Below, piece after piece: positions 27,540 to 35,738 of a stretch of 54,307 nucleotides of DNA (position 1 is the stretch's first letter; each line of letters begins with the position of its first letter). Below the pieces are notes generated by a model. It saw only the letters and a list, made by a program, of their open reading frames with translations, did not search any database and was not told where the DNA came from. Source of the DNA: an uncultured Verrucomicrobiota bacterium (lineage in GTDB: Bacteria; Verrucomicrobiota; Verrucomicrobiia; Opitutales; Intestinicryptomonadaceae). Where the stretch lies: the NCBI GenBank assembly GCA_949283955.1, contig CASDUP010000028.1, positions 1 through 54,307 on the forward strand. The letters run 5' to 3'. Both the position numbers and the translations under genes were made by a program.

Positions 27540-28754
27540 CTAAGAATCCAGACCAAACGCCGAATGCAAAACATTCGCCGCCAAATCCGCCTTCTCCAAA
27601 TCTATTCCCACAGAAATTTTTATTTCGCTTGTGGTGATCAAGTCGACGTTTATGTCGCTGTCGGCAAGGGCGCGGAAAAACTTTCCTGCCACCCCCGAAT
27701 GAGTCCGCATTCCCGTCCCCACAACGGAAACTTTCGCTATGTCCCCCGTCAGGCACACCTCCGCCCCTCCGAGTTTGGCGCATTCGTCCTTTAGAAGCTT
27801 CTCCGCCTTCGGAGCGTCGTCCTTGGAAACGGTAAATGTCAACCTCGCCTTCCCGGCCTGGCTGGTGTTTTGCACTATCATGTCCACGCCTATTCCGGCC
27901 TCCCCCAACACGGAAAAAATCTCCGCGCACGCTCCCGGCCTATCCGGAATGTTGCGCACCGTCACTTTCGTCTGATTCTTGTCCACCGCCACGCCGCTTA
28001 TTACGACGTCCTCCAATGATGCCACTTCTTCTTTCACGATTGTTCCACTTTCATTGTTAAAACTCGACCTGACTTCAAAAACCACCCCGTACTTTTGCGC
28101 AAACTCCACGCTTCTTGCCTGCATCACCTTGGAACCAAGAGATGCCATCTCCAAAAGCTCTTCGTAGCACATTTCGGGAATTTTTCTCGCCTTTTTTACC
28201 ACGCGAGGATCCGCCGTGTATATTCCGTCGACGTCCGTATATATCTGGCACACGTCGGCCTTCAAAATTGCCGCCAAAGCTATGGCGGAAAGATCGCTGC
28301 CGCCACGCCCTAAAGTAGTCACGTTTCCGGCGTCGTTGACTCCCTGAAAACCAGCCACTATAACTACATTTCCCTCCGCCAACCTCTCGGGAATGTCCCC
28401 TCCTGTTATCTTTACTAGGTGCGCCCGGGTGTAGTCCATATCGGTAAATATCCCCGCCTGCGCTCCCGTTCTCGACACCGCCTTCACTCCGAGCGAATGG
28501 AGCGCCATTGCCGTCAGGGCTATAGTCTCCTGTTCCCCCACCGCAAGAAGCATATCCATTTCCCTCTCTTCGGGAAAAGCGTTGATTTTTTTCGCCCTGG
28601 CTATCAATTCGTTCGTCACCCCGCTCCTTGCGGACACGACAACAACAACCTTGTCTCCGTTATCGACAAAGCCCTTTATTCTTTTGGCCACGTTGAGAAT
28701 TCTATCCGTATCCCCAACTGAGGTTCCCCCGTATTTCTGTACGATTAAAGCCAT
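27540..28754 (-). CDS. lysC: Aspartate kinase, monofunctional with tandem ACT domains
   Basis: This 404-residue enzyme phosphorylates aspartate at the start of lysine, threonine and methionine synthesis. It has the N-terminal KYGGTSVG (7-14), catalytic-domain motifs GRGGSDLSA and TDVDGIYTADPR, then two ACT domains (about 265-330 and 345-404) for amino acid feedback. The size and layout fit the Bacillus or corynebacterial single-enzyme type. It is first in the lysC-thrC-cimA operon. An AAGGAG sequence lies about 17 nt before the ATG, rather far for a ribosome-binding site. I found no lysine riboswitch or T-box signature upstream. Confidence 0.96.
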   Translation of the reverse strand: MALIVQKYGGTSVGDTDRILNVAKRIKGFVDNGDKVVVVVSARSGVTNELIARAKKINAFPEEREMDMLLAVGEQETIALTAMALHSLGVKAVSRTGAQAGIFTDMDYTRAHLVKITGGDIPERLAEGNVVIVAGFQGVNDAGNVTTLGRGGSDLSAIALAAILKADVCQIYTDVDGIYTADPRVVKKARKIPEMCYEELLEMASLGSKVMQARSVEFAQKYGVVFEVRSSFNNESGTIVKEEVASLEDVVISGVAVDKNQTKVTVRNIPDRPGACAEIFSVLGEAGIGVDMIVQNTSQAGKARLTFTVSKDDAPKAEKLLKDECAKLGGAEVCLTGDIAKVSVVGTGMRTHSGVAGKFFRALADSDINVDLITTSEIKISVGIDLEKADLAANVLHSAFGLDS

Positions 28755-29181
28755 TTTTCTTAGAGTATTTGCTCCTTTATAAAAACTTAATCCGTAAAAA
28801 AAATTTGCCAGAAAAGAATGTCTCTATTTCCCGCGTAGTCAATAGTTATATTGTCCCTCCGAAGCCCCCTACAAAGCCGCTTTCAAGATATTTTCCATAA
28901 AAGCGAATCAAAATTTTACCGGATTGGATTTTTTAAAGAAAGATAGATTGCCGCTTAAAAAACAATATATACTCCAAGTTCGGAAAAATTTTATAGGGAA
29001 AAAAAGCTCCAAAAATGCGCAGGCTCCGCGCTAAAGACTCTCCTTCAAAAAAATCCCCTATAAGCAAAAAAGTTTCGGCAGGCGATGGGAGCCGAATATG
29101 CCAAAATATAGACTTCCCTGCGCACGTTTTGGATTTCTCAATCCAAACGCTGAAGGAGATGAAAGGCAAAACTATAGAAAC
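28755..29181. other. 427-base intergenic region upstream of lysC
   Basis: This is the only gap over 300 bases. It lies between the lysC start and the stop of the nitroreductase gene, both on the - strand, so it must contain the lysC promoter and leader. I see no convincing gene, tRNA, riboswitch or terminator. The one clear structure is a bulged hairpin at 29125-29149 (CGTTTTGGATT, TCTC loop, AATCCAAACG), about 33 nt after the nitroreductase stop. It has no U tail. The sequence is A/T-rich on the lysC side. Confidence 0.6.
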
Positions 29182-29754
29182 TCACTGCTTCCCGTATCCG
29201 ACCGAAACACATATCAAAGGATCTCTATTAAGTTTTAATTCCCTCTTCAAAAGAGCTTTGTCCATAGTCGTGTGGGGATACGCCGCCAACCCCGTCCCTG
29301 CGCAAAATATAAGGGCGTTTTGGGAAACTATTCCCGCGTCCAACTCGCTCCATGCGTCGTCGAAATCTGACACCAAAACCAGGCATGCAGGCGCCGAACT
29401 TTGCCGCAAATCCATATCGGAAACTGAAATTAGAGAATGATTTTTGTGGTCGTAAAGCCACGCCCCAGATTTTGTACACAAATACACTTTTATGTCCTGA
29501 CGGTTCATCGCCGAAGGAGCAGTCCGCTTTCCCGTTCTGTTTTCGCCATTTGTAGCCCAAAGCAAGTCGGACAAATCCGACAAAGGTAGCTCCTTTTCAG
29601 AAAAAGTTCTTGCGGATTTTCTATTCGCAAACGCCTTCATTACGCAATCTCCCCTAGACAAATTCGGGGGGTTCAGCGCGACCGTCTCCGCGGCGCTTGA
29701 AAGCGAAACACTCGCCAAGGTGAGCAAAATAGAAACATTTTTTGTGAAACTCAT
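29182..29754 (-). CDS. Exported SagB-like nitroreductase-family protein
   Basis: This 190-residue protein begins with a signal peptide (about residues 1-22, ending LSSA-AETV). A small FMN-dependent nitroreductase-fold domain follows, with RKSARTFSEKELPLSDLSDLLWATNG and RTAPSAMNRQDIKVYL stretches typical of the SagB/ThcOx-type branch, and a C-terminal AAYPHTTMDKALLK. It should be a flavin-dependent oxidoreductase acting in the periplasm or at the envelope, which is unusual for this fold; the substrate is unknown. I chose the ATG at 29754, which begins the signal peptide; a start at 29814 would add 20 residues and overlap the upstream terminator. No ribosome-binding site is obvious. Confidence 0.8.
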   Translation of the reverse strand: MSFTKNVSILLTLASVSLSSAAETVALNPPNLSRGDCVMKAFANRKSARTFSEKELPLSDLSDLLWATNGENRTGKRTAPSAMNRQDIKVYLCTKSGAWLYDHKNHSLISVSDMDLRQSSAPACLVLVSDFDDAWSELDAGIVSQNALIFCAGTGLAAYPHTTMDKALLKRELKLNRDPLICVSVGYGKQ

Positions 29755-29789
29755 CTTGTAGTTTGTATGTAAAATTGGAGAAAAAGTCC

Positions 29790-29826
29790 AAAAAAAACTT
29801 CGCGCCGAATACACCGCGCGAAGTTT
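29790..29826 (-). terminator. Terminator after the exo-endo-phosphatase gene
   Basis: CTTCGCGC (29798-29805) pairs with GCGCGAAG (29816-29823), and the stem is extended by A-T pairs to 29795 and 29826. On the - strand a run of U follows. It lies about 20 nt past the stop of the gene at 29846-30799 and separates it from the nitroreductase gene. Confidence 0.85.
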
Positions 29827-29845
29827 TTCTCCAAAATCACAAGCT

Positions 29846-30799
29846 TTAGTTGCCTATTCTCGCTTTTATTAGCAATGGATAGTGGTCCGAAAGCCACACT
29901 CCGTTCTGATTGTCGGTAAGAACTCCAAACTTCAATATATCGACGTCTCCCGAAACAAAAATCCAATCTATCCATTTCTTCCAATCCACTCCCTTTCCGG
30001 TGTATCCATAATTGTCGGTAAATTTGGGACCGTAAAACGGAGTCTTGGAGATTTTTCGGGCGTCGTGCATGTATCCGGAAGCCTGTATCACACTTATAGC
30101 TCTCGAAGTCGGGTCTGAGTTTAAATCTCCCATCGCAAAGAATGTATCGTCCCCGGCTATTTCCTTTATCTTCTTTACAAGCAACTTCGCCGACTCAAAG
30201 CGAACATTCTCTCCTATGTGGTGGAAGTGCATGTTGAAAAAGTAGAAAGTTTTTCCTGTCTTTTTGTCCAAAAATTTTCCCCAGTTGCAGTTGCGGGGAT
30301 ACGCTGCACCCCAACCGCGAGATTCCTTCTCAGGTGTGTCCGAAAACCAAAATACCCCGCTTTCGAGAAGGTCGAACCTGTCCTTCTTATAAATAATTAC
30401 ATTGTTGTGGTTGCCTTTGCCCTTCGCCTCGGCCGACGGCACAGTGGGCACGCCAAATATCGCATATTCCTCCATCTTCCTCATGTCGTCCACCTGGTTC
30501 TTGTAAAGCTCCTGCGTGCCGCAAATGTCGACTTCGTTGTAGCGCAAAAAGTCCTTTATTAGCGGGCACCGCTTTTCCCACGAACAGGAACCGTCTCTAA
30601 CTTCGCGCTTCTTTCCCTTCTCGTCCTTATACCTCTTGATAACACGGCCGTCGTTCTTGAAATCGTACCTCATGTTGAACTGGCATATATTAAGATCCGC
30701 ATTCTTATCTCCCCCATCAAGCGTCGCACAACCAAAAAAAGAAATCGACGCCGCTCCGGCCATAAGGCCAAAAAACAGTTTTCTTAAAGCTATTTTCAT
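29846..30799 (-). CDS. Endonuclease/exonuclease/phosphatase-family lipoprotein
   Basis: This 317-residue protein has a lipoprotein signal with C24 in SISFFGC. The DNase I-like EEP fold follows: NMRYDF, the metal-binding Glu in GTQELY, HFHHIGENVR, the GDLNSDPTS motif and the C-terminal SDHYPL catalytic His. Secreted EEP proteins act on nucleic acids, sphingomyelin, phosphoinositides or similar phosphodiesters; nothing in the sequence decides which. The start at 30799 is set by a near-perfect ribosome-binding site (GGAGGTT, 30812-30806) 6 nt upstream. An earlier in-frame ATG at 30850 lies before that site and is unlikely. It is divergent from the LysM gene and ends in its own terminator. Confidence 0.87.
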   Translation of the reverse strand: MKIALRKLFFGLMAGAASISFFGCATLDGGDKNADLNICQFNMRYDFKNDGRVIKRYKDEKGKKREVRDGSCSWEKRCPLIKDFLRYNEVDICGTQELYKNQVDDMRKMEEYAIFGVPTVPSAEAKGKGNHNNVIIYKKDRFDLLESGVFWFSDTPEKESRGWGAAYPRNCNWGKFLDKKTGKTFYFFNMHFHHIGENVRFESAKLLVKKIKEIAGDDTFFAMGDLNSDPTSRAISVIQASGYMHDARKISKTPFYGPKFTDNYGYTGKGVDWKKWIDWIFVSGDVDILKFGVLTDNQNGVWLSDHYPLLIKARIGN

Positions 30800-30805
30800 A
30801 ATTTT

Positions 30806-30812
30806 AACCTCC
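30806..30812 (-). promoter_or_regulatory. Strong ribosome-binding site deciding the start at 30799
   Basis: On the - strand GGAGGTT is followed six bases later by ATG (30799-30797). Strong Shine-Dalgarno sites are rare in this window, so this one suggests high translation of the exported phosphatase-fold lipoprotein. Confidence 0.75.
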
Positions 30813-30995
30813 ATTCCTGCCAGTAGAACAAGGAAATCCATCTTTTTCAAGTTTTAAAACCTCTCGGATAACTTTCCAATCTGCCGGAGATTTCTGCGGA
30901 ATGATAAAAAATAGACTAAAAAGTATTGAAACATAAAAAAGCCAAAGCAATATAAGTTCCAGATTTCATTTAACCCGAAACAAAACGACAAATTT

Positions 30996-31583
30996 ATGGA
31001 AGACGAAAAACAAATATCCCCCCTTCCCAAAGTATTGGGAGTGGCGGGCTTCGTGCTCGCGCTTATATCCATAGGCGTGGGTGTCGTCGCGATGATGAAA
31101 GCCCAAACCACGGTGGAAGACCTCAACGGAAAAATTGAAAAAGCCGCGGCGCTGTCGCTCGAATTGAAAAAGGCAGGAGATAGAATTGACGCCGTAGCCC
31201 TTCAAGTCGAAAATTTGAAGTCCTCCGACACTTCCAAAACCGACGCACTCTCAAACCAAATGAAAACCTACCTCGAGGGAGTAGGAAAGGTTCTGAGGGA
31301 AAACAGAACTTTGATAGAGGAAAACAGGAAGGCAATTCAGACTTTGTCGGAAAACTTCACCAAGGTCAGGGTTCCGCAAAGTTCCCAAACGACTTCGGAG
31401 CGTTCCTCCCAAACGGCAGATGTTCCCGAGGGCAACGTCTATGTCATAAAGAGCGGGGACAATTTCTCGAAGATTGCTAAAATGTATGGAATATCCGTTT
31501 CTGCCATACAAGAGGCCAATCCGAATGTCGATTCTTCGCGGCTCAGAATCGGCCAGAAGATAAATATCCCACAGCCGAAGTAG
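30996..31583 (+). CDS. Membrane-anchored coiled-coil protein with a C-terminal LysM domain
   Basis: This 195-residue protein has a short cytoplasmic tail, one membrane helix (about residues 13-35), a long heptad-like coiled coil (about 38-125), a Ser/Thr/Gln linker and a LysM domain (about 148-193; VYVIKSGDNFSKIAKMYGIS...LRIGQKINIP). LysM binds peptidoglycan, so the protein probably spans the periplasm from inner membrane to cell wall, as a structural or scaffold element. No catalytic domain is present. It is divergent from the EEP lipoprotein gene, 196 nt apart, and followed by a terminator, so it is probably monocistronic. Confidence 0.9.
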   Translation: MEDEKQISPLPKVLGVAGFVLALISIGVGVVAMMKAQTTVEDLNGKIEKAAALSLELKKAGDRIDAVALQVENLKSSDTSKTDALSNQMKTYLEGVGKVLRENRTLIEENRKAIQTLSENFTKVRVPQSSQTTSERSSQTADVPEGNVYVIKSGDNFSKIAKMYGISVSAIQEANPNVDSSRLRIGQKINIPQPK

Positions 31584-31602
31584 CCTAATGTTTTTTGATC
31601 CG

Positions 31603-31633
31603 CGCCCACCGTTTTTCGGAGGGCGTTTTTTTT
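31603..31633 (+). terminator. Intrinsic terminator after the LysM gene
   Basis: CGCCCACCG (31603-31611) pairs with CGGAGGGCG (31617-31625) around TTTTT, with one A-A mismatch in the stem, and is followed by eight T (31626-31633). It lies 20 nt after the stop codon. Confidence 0.87.
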
Positions 31634-31701
31634 AGGCGACATTTTTTAGAAAAAGGTCTATATCCAAAAAGAAGCCGCTCCTTTGAAATAGAAAACGAGA
31701 T

Positions 31702-32283
31702 ATGGGAAAACCTAAAACATGGAAAAAGCTCTCCGAAAAGAGCGTGTCTAAATGCAAAGTGTTCGATATTTGCCGAGCAAAATTCGAACATCCCGACGGC
31801 AGAAAGGGCGACTTTTACCTAATAAAATCCTCCGACTGGGTCCAGGCTATTCCCCTTTTCGAAGGCAAGGGCGGAAAACTTGAGGTGCTGATGGTAAATC
31901 AGTTCAGATTTGCAAAGAGGAAAATGTCCTGGGAATTCCCGGGTGGAGTAATGGAATCGGGGGAAAGCCCTCTAGAGGGAGCCCGACGCGAACTACTAGA
32001 AGAGACGGGATTCGGTAGGGGGAAGGCACGCCTTCTTGCGAAGATAAATCCCAATCCCGCAATACAGACGAACGACGCCTACGTAGTCTTGGTGCTCAAT
32101 CCCAAAAGAATAGCGGAAAAGCACTGGGACGCAAACGAGGAACTCGAGTCCAAGATAGTTCCGGTATCGCGGCTGTTTGAGGAGGCAAGAAAGGGAAAAA
32201 TAAAGCACTCCATAACCTTAAATGCGGTTTATTTTCTGAAGGAATACTTGGAGTTAAAAAAGAAAAAATTTAGCGAGCTGTAA
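31702..32283 (+). CDS. NUDIX hydrolase (ADP-ribose pyrophosphatase-like)
   Basis: This 193-residue protein carries a full NUDIX box at residues 82-104 (GVMESGE...REL-LEETGF) within the usual alpha/beta fold. The N-terminal part (VFDICRAKFEHPDGRKGDFYLI) resembles ADP-ribose/nucleoside-diphosphate-sugar pyrophosphatases of the NudF type. It would hydrolyse a nucleoside diphosphate linked to another moiety; the exact substrate is uncertain. It is the first gene of a tight + strand operon, followed after 20 nt by the DciA-like gene. Confidence 0.92.
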   Translation: MGKPKTWKKLSEKSVSKCKVFDICRAKFEHPDGRKGDFYLIKSSDWVQAIPLFEGKGGKLEVLMVNQFRFAKRKMSWEFPGGVMESGESPLEGARRELLEETGFGRGKARLLAKINPNPAIQTNDAYVVLVLNPKRIAEKHWDANEELESKIVPVSRLFEEARKGKIKHSITLNAVYFLKEYLELKKKKFSEL

Positions 32284-32303
32284 AAAAATCCGCTTATATA
32301 GAC

Positions 32304-32669
32304 ATGCCCTTAAACCCCGACATATACGGAACGGTTAGCGCGTTCAGAGGTACTCCCGCCGGAGAACCTAGAGGAAGAGCCCGCGGAACTATGGGGGAAC
32401 CCGCCAGAGCCGGCTCGATTTCAGATTCCATTTTAAAAAAAATTTTAAAGCTAAATCCCGAAAAACTGGACGCTCTCGAAAGGGATTGGGATTATTATAT
32501 TCCGAGAAAGTTCAGGGGAAAATGCCATCCGAAAAAGCTTAGAAACGGCATTCTGCAAGTCGACGCGGCAAACTCCACCATCAGGCAGGAGCTCGCGTTT
32601 TGCGAGAGGGAAATTCTTTCGAAGATAAAAAGCAAATTCTCCGAAATAAAGAAAATCAGATTTGTTTGA
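32304..32669 (+). CDS. DUF721/DciA-like protein
   Basis: This is a 121-residue basic protein. Its N-terminal 40 residues are rich in Gly, Arg and Pro and look disordered. The C-terminal part (about 42-121) fits the DUF721 pattern: a Trp in ALERDWDYYI, a LRNGILQVDAANSTIRQELAF strand-helix, then a Lys-rich helix. DUF721 members of the DciA type load the replicative helicase DnaB in many bacteria that lack DnaC. That role is possible here, but the protein is short and the match is by pattern only. It lies 20 nt after the NUDIX gene and 29 nt before the amidase gene. Confidence 0.6.
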   Translation: MPLNPDIYGTVSAFRGTPAGEPRGRARGTMGEPARAGSISDSILKKILKLNPEKLDALERDWDYYIPRKFRGKCHPKKLRNGILQVDAANSTIRQELAFCEREILSKIKSKFSEIKKIRFV

Positions 32670-32698
32670 TTCAAGAGCTATTCAAGACGAGAAAAAAT

Positions 32699-33502
32699 AT
32701 GAAAGTGGCTTTAATTCAAATGGGAGTTAAACAGGGCGATTTCGAGGCCAACTTAAAGCGGGCCGACGAACTCGCCTCCGAAGCGAAGAAACACGGAGCG
32801 GACATCGCCGTATTTCCAGAAATGTTTCTTTGCGGATTCGACTACAAGAGGAATCTCGAATTTTTAAAAACTAGGGGAGACGCAGCCGAAAAGGGACTTA
32901 GAGCCGTGGCCGAAAAAAACAGAATAGCTCTATGCGGTTCCCTGCCCCATCTAGAAAATGGAGAAGAAAAACCACGAAACAGAATGCTTTTCATAGGGAA
33001 TGACGGCACCGTTCTTACCCATTACGACAAGACCCATCTTTTCAAGGTGTTCAACGAGGATAGATACGTAAAAGCCGGAGACGAAGTTGCAGTGTGCGAC
33101 ACTCCGTTCGGGAGGGCGGGTTTTGCGATATGCTACGATATCCGCTTTCCCGACTTGTTCGTGAAGATGGCAAAATTGGGTGCAAAATTCGTGATAATTT
33201 CGGCGGCCTTTCCGCATCCCAGAATGGGGCATTGGAGGGTTTTGTCCAAAGCCCGCGCGATAGAAAACCAATACTTTGTAATAGCGGTAAACAGGGGCGG
33301 AGAGGAGGACTTTGGCAAACCCGAGGGGGGAGTAAAATATTTCGGCAGAAGCGCGGCGATAGACCCCTGGGGGGAAATAATCGCGGAATGCCCCGAGAAC
33401 GAAGCGGACGCGATTTCATATGCGGATATAAATCTCGAGGAAGTCGACGACATTCGCGAAAAAATACCGGCCTTCTCCGACAGAAGACCCGATATTTATT
33501 AG
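32699..33502 (+). CDS. Carbon-nitrogen hydrolase (nitrilase superfamily, omega-amidase-like)
   Basis: This 267-residue enzyme has the Glu-Lys-Cys triad: E41 (VFPEMF), K111 (YDKTHLF) and C145 (AICYDIRFP). The KTHLF and CYDIRFPDL signatures resemble the omega-amidase/Nit2 branch, which hydrolyses small omega-amides such as 2-oxoglutaramate (substrate here is inference). I start it at the ATG at 32699, immediately before the first beta strand MKVALIQMG; the frame is open further upstream but overlaps the DciA-like gene. The SplB-like gene follows after 19 nt. Confidence 0.92.
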   Translation: MKVALIQMGVKQGDFEANLKRADELASEAKKHGADIAVFPEMFLCGFDYKRNLEFLKTRGDAAEKGLRAVAEKNRIALCGSLPHLENGEEKPRNRMLFIGNDGTVLTHYDKTHLFKVFNEDRYVKAGDEVAVCDTPFGRAGFAICYDIRFPDLFVKMAKLGAKFVIISAAFPHPRMGHWRVLSKARAIENQYFVIAVNRGGEEDFGKPEGGVKYFGRSAAIDPWGEIIAECPENEADAISYADINLEEVDDIREKIPAFSDRRPDIY

Positions 33503-33521
33503 TCTGCCAAAAAAGAACGCC

Positions 33522-34343
33522 ATGATAAAGGTAAGGGAAGTTCTGGCAAGAAACCTGCTCACAAAGTCGGGGATTCCTTCCGTCGATATAGTTTCGAACC
33601 CGTACATAGGCTGCCCGCACAAATGCGTGTACTGCTACGCCGAGTTTATGAAAAGATTTACGGGACATCTGGGGGAAACCTGGGGAGATTTTGTGGACGT
33701 AAAATTTTGCGACTCCAAAATAACGCCAAGGCGAGCCTTTGGAAAAACTGTTATGATAAGTTCGGTGACCGACCCCTACAATCAATTCGAAAAGCGCTAC
33801 AAAAAGACTCGAAAGCTTTTGGAAGAACTTTTGGAGGCCGGAGCAAACGTCGAAATCATAACAAAGTCGGACCTCGTTTTGAGAGACCTGGATTTGTTGA
33901 AAAAATTTATCTCCAGGGACGGAAAGAAGTCGAGCGTTGGAGTGACTTTTTCGTTTTCCACCTCGGACGATTCAGTGGCAAAACTGGCGGAGGAGCGCTC
34001 TCCTGCTCCGTCGAAAAGAATCTCCGCCCTAAAACTTCTCAAGAAAGAGGGAATTCCCGCCTTCGCGTTCATATCGCCCATACTCCCCGAGATAACCGAC
34101 GTAGACAGATTGGTCAAACTCCTAAAAAATATAACCGACGAAATTTGGTTCGACTCTCTGAATATCCACAACCCGATAGTTTTTAGAAAAGTGATGAATT
34201 TCATAAAAGAACACTTTCCGAACCTCGTTCCTCTCTATCGGGAAATATACGCGGAAGGAATGAGCGGATACTGGGAGGATAAGAGATCTGAAATCGAAAA
34301 AATCTGCCGGAAGGAAAAAATATCCTTCAAAATTTTCATCTAA
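33522..34343 (+). CDS. Radical SAM protein of the SplB-like family
   Basis: This 273-residue protein carries the radical SAM motif C31-x3-C35-x2-C38 (GCPHKCVYCYA). The downstream layout is that of the SPL family: NPYIGC before the cluster, SSVTDPYNQFEKRY, ITKSDLVLRDLD, and a GVTFSFST strand. The family includes spore photoproduct lyase, but most non-spore members have no known substrate, and nothing here points to sporulation. It is the last gene of the NUDIX-led operon and converges on the beta-CASP gene (-). Confidence 0.87.
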   Translation: MIKVREVLARNLLTKSGIPSVDIVSNPYIGCPHKCVYCYAEFMKRFTGHLGETWGDFVDVKFCDSKITPRRAFGKTVMISSVTDPYNQFEKRYKKTRKLLEELLEAGANVEIITKSDLVLRDLDLLKKFISRDGKKSSVGVTFSFSTSDDSVAKLAEERSPAPSKRISALKLLKKEGIPAFAFISPILPEITDVDRLVKLLKNITDEIWFDSLNIHNPIVFRKVMNFIKEHFPNLVPLYREIYAEGMSGYWEDKRSEIEKICRKEKISFKIFI

Positions 34344-34370
34344 AGCCTCGGTATCCCCCCGCGATTTGGC

Positions 34371-34388
34371 GCGCCCGGATTTGGGCGC
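34371..34388. repeat. GC-rich inverted repeat between convergent genes
   Basis: GCGCCC (34371-34376) and GGGCGC (34383-34388) are perfect inverted repeats with a 6-nt spacer, between the stop of the SplB-like gene and the stop of the beta-CASP gene. No T tract follows on either strand. It may slow polymerase or block 3' exonucleases, but it is not a typical terminator. Confidence 0.4.
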
Positions 34389-35737
34389 TACAATTCTACC
34401 GTCTCTCCGGGTTCCGGAATTATCACGTTTGTGTTGGGGGAAATGTCCATTATTTCGAACATGAACCACTCCCTCGCCTCCAAACTTCCGTGGGTCAAAA
34501 TCAAATTTCTCGGCTCTTTTTCCAAAACAAAATCCAAAAGCTCCCTTCTGTCTGCATGCGCGGACAAATCAAACTTGTCCACACGGCAATTAAGCGTTCC
34601 CACGTGGGAAAGCTCGCGAAACGAAAACGCGCCTCCGTCCGGAGTTCTCAACAATCTGCCTCCCGGAGTGTCGGGATCGCAATAGCCGACGAAAAAAATC
34701 GCATTCGACCTGCTCTCCATTAGAGCACTGGCCGCAAGCCAACTCGGAGTGCGCTCCACCATCATTCCGCTCCCAAGCAAATATATTCCCTTCTCGTCGA
34801 AATCCTCCCCCGGGTTTATTTTTTTCGTAAACGACTTGACAGGATCCAAGTACTGTTTTGCGAAATTTAGCCATGGAGTTTTTTTTGACAGCTTCACAAA
34901 CAACTCCGACAACTCCACCCCCAAACCTGCCGAGAAAATTGGCGTTTCTTTGGACAATTTTCCAGAAGAGCGGGCATCGTGCAGAATTTTCAAAATTTCC
35001 TGCATCCTTCCAAGGGCAAAAACAGGTATCAATACACTCCCGCCACCGTCGATAACCCTACCTACGGAATCCACAAAACGATCCACCTCCCGGTCAAAAT
35101 CGACTTCCCTGTCCCTGCCGCCACGAGTCGTTTCGATTACCATCGTGTCAAACTTCCCCTCGGGTGGCTTGGCTCCCATCATAATTCCACTCCGGCGGAA
35201 CGATATGTCTCCGGTGAAAAAAATCCTGCGCCTCTTGTGTTCGAATAAAACGGACGAAGATCCCGCTACGTGCCCTGCCGGATAAAACGAAACCTCCGCG
35301 ACATCGCCTCCCGCCTCGATTTTCCTCGAATGGAAGTGCGGCATGGGTGAAATTCTACTCCTCAGGGCGTCTATCGAAGAATAGTCGAAGAGCGGATACT
35401 CCTTTATTCCGTACTCCTCGCGCTGCTTGCCCATCACACTCCGAGAATTGCGCAACAATCTAAAGAGGAGATCCACATTGTCCCCTCCCGTTAAAATTTC
35501 CGCGTGGTTTTGAGAGGCCGCCAATACGGGCAAAGCCCCGCAATGGTCGAGATGCGAATGCGTGACGGCTATGAAATCGAGAGTCTCCGCCCCGATTTTC
35601 GAAAGCAAAGGAAGGGCTTCAAAACCCATTTTCTTGGGATGCAATCCGCAATCCACAAGCACCTTAAAGGATCCAAACTCCATGAGGTGCCCGCTGGATC
35701 CTACGTCTATTTCCCTGTTTAAATCGGTGTATTTCAC
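34388..35737 (-). CDS. Beta-CASP metallo-beta-lactamase-fold (CPSF/Ysh1-like) nuclease
   Basis: This 449-residue protein has the metal motif THSHLDH (H60, H62, D64, H65), GHVAGSS, GDISF, the beta-CASP insert (IETTRGGR, IPVFALGRMQE) and the C-terminal metal/CASP signatures GSGMMVERTPS, DLSAHADRREL and LTHGS. This is the archaeal and eukaryotic CPSF73/Ysh1-like branch also found in bacteria, usually with endo- or exoribonuclease activity. It is not RNase J, as it lacks the C-terminal extension. Its ATG begins 1 nt after the stop of the upstream ThiS-like gene, so the two proteins are very tightly coupled. Confidence 0.9.
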   Translation of the reverse strand: MKYTDLNREIDVGSSGHLMEFGSFKVLVDCGLHPKKMGFEALPLLSKIGAETLDFIAVTHSHLDHCGALPVLAASQNHAEILTGGDNVDLLFRLLRNSRSVMGKQREEYGIKEYPLFDYSSIDALRSRISPMPHFHSRKIEAGGDVAEVSFYPAGHVAGSSSVLFEHKRRRIFFTGDISFRRSGIMMGAKPPEGKFDTMVIETTRGGRDREVDFDREVDRFVDSVGRVIDGGGSVLIPVFALGRMQEILKILHDARSSGKLSKETPIFSAGLGVELSELFVKLSKKTPWLNFAKQYLDPVKSFTKKINPGEDFDEKGIYLLGSGMMVERTPSWLAASALMESRSNAIFFVGYCDPDTPGGRLLRTPDGGAFSFRELSHVGTLNCRVDKFDLSAHADRRELLDFVLEKEPRNLILTHGSLEAREWFMFEIMDISPNTNVIIPEPGETVEL

Positions 35738-35738
35738 T

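Noticed and set aside
27493..27930. Long N-terminal extension of threonine synthase
   Set aside because: The extra 146 residues run through lysC in another frame and are Arg/Gly-rich. The ATG at 27492 has a good ribosome-binding site and fits family length.
28755..28900. Lysine riboswitch or T-box before lysC
   Set aside because: The conserved L-box purine-rich motifs and the T-box AGGGTGG core are not present on the - strand.
28933..29169. Small - strand frame in the gap before lysC
   Set aside because: It needs a TTG start without a ribosome-binding site and shows no family pattern.
29015..29440. 141-aa + strand frame spanning the long gap and the nitroreductase gene
   Set aside because: Half of it is antisense to the nitroreductase, and it lacks a ribosome-binding site and any motif.
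33590..33605. GTTTCGAACCC as a tRNA T-arm
   Set aside because: It lies inside the SplB-like coding sequence and there is no cloverleaf around it.
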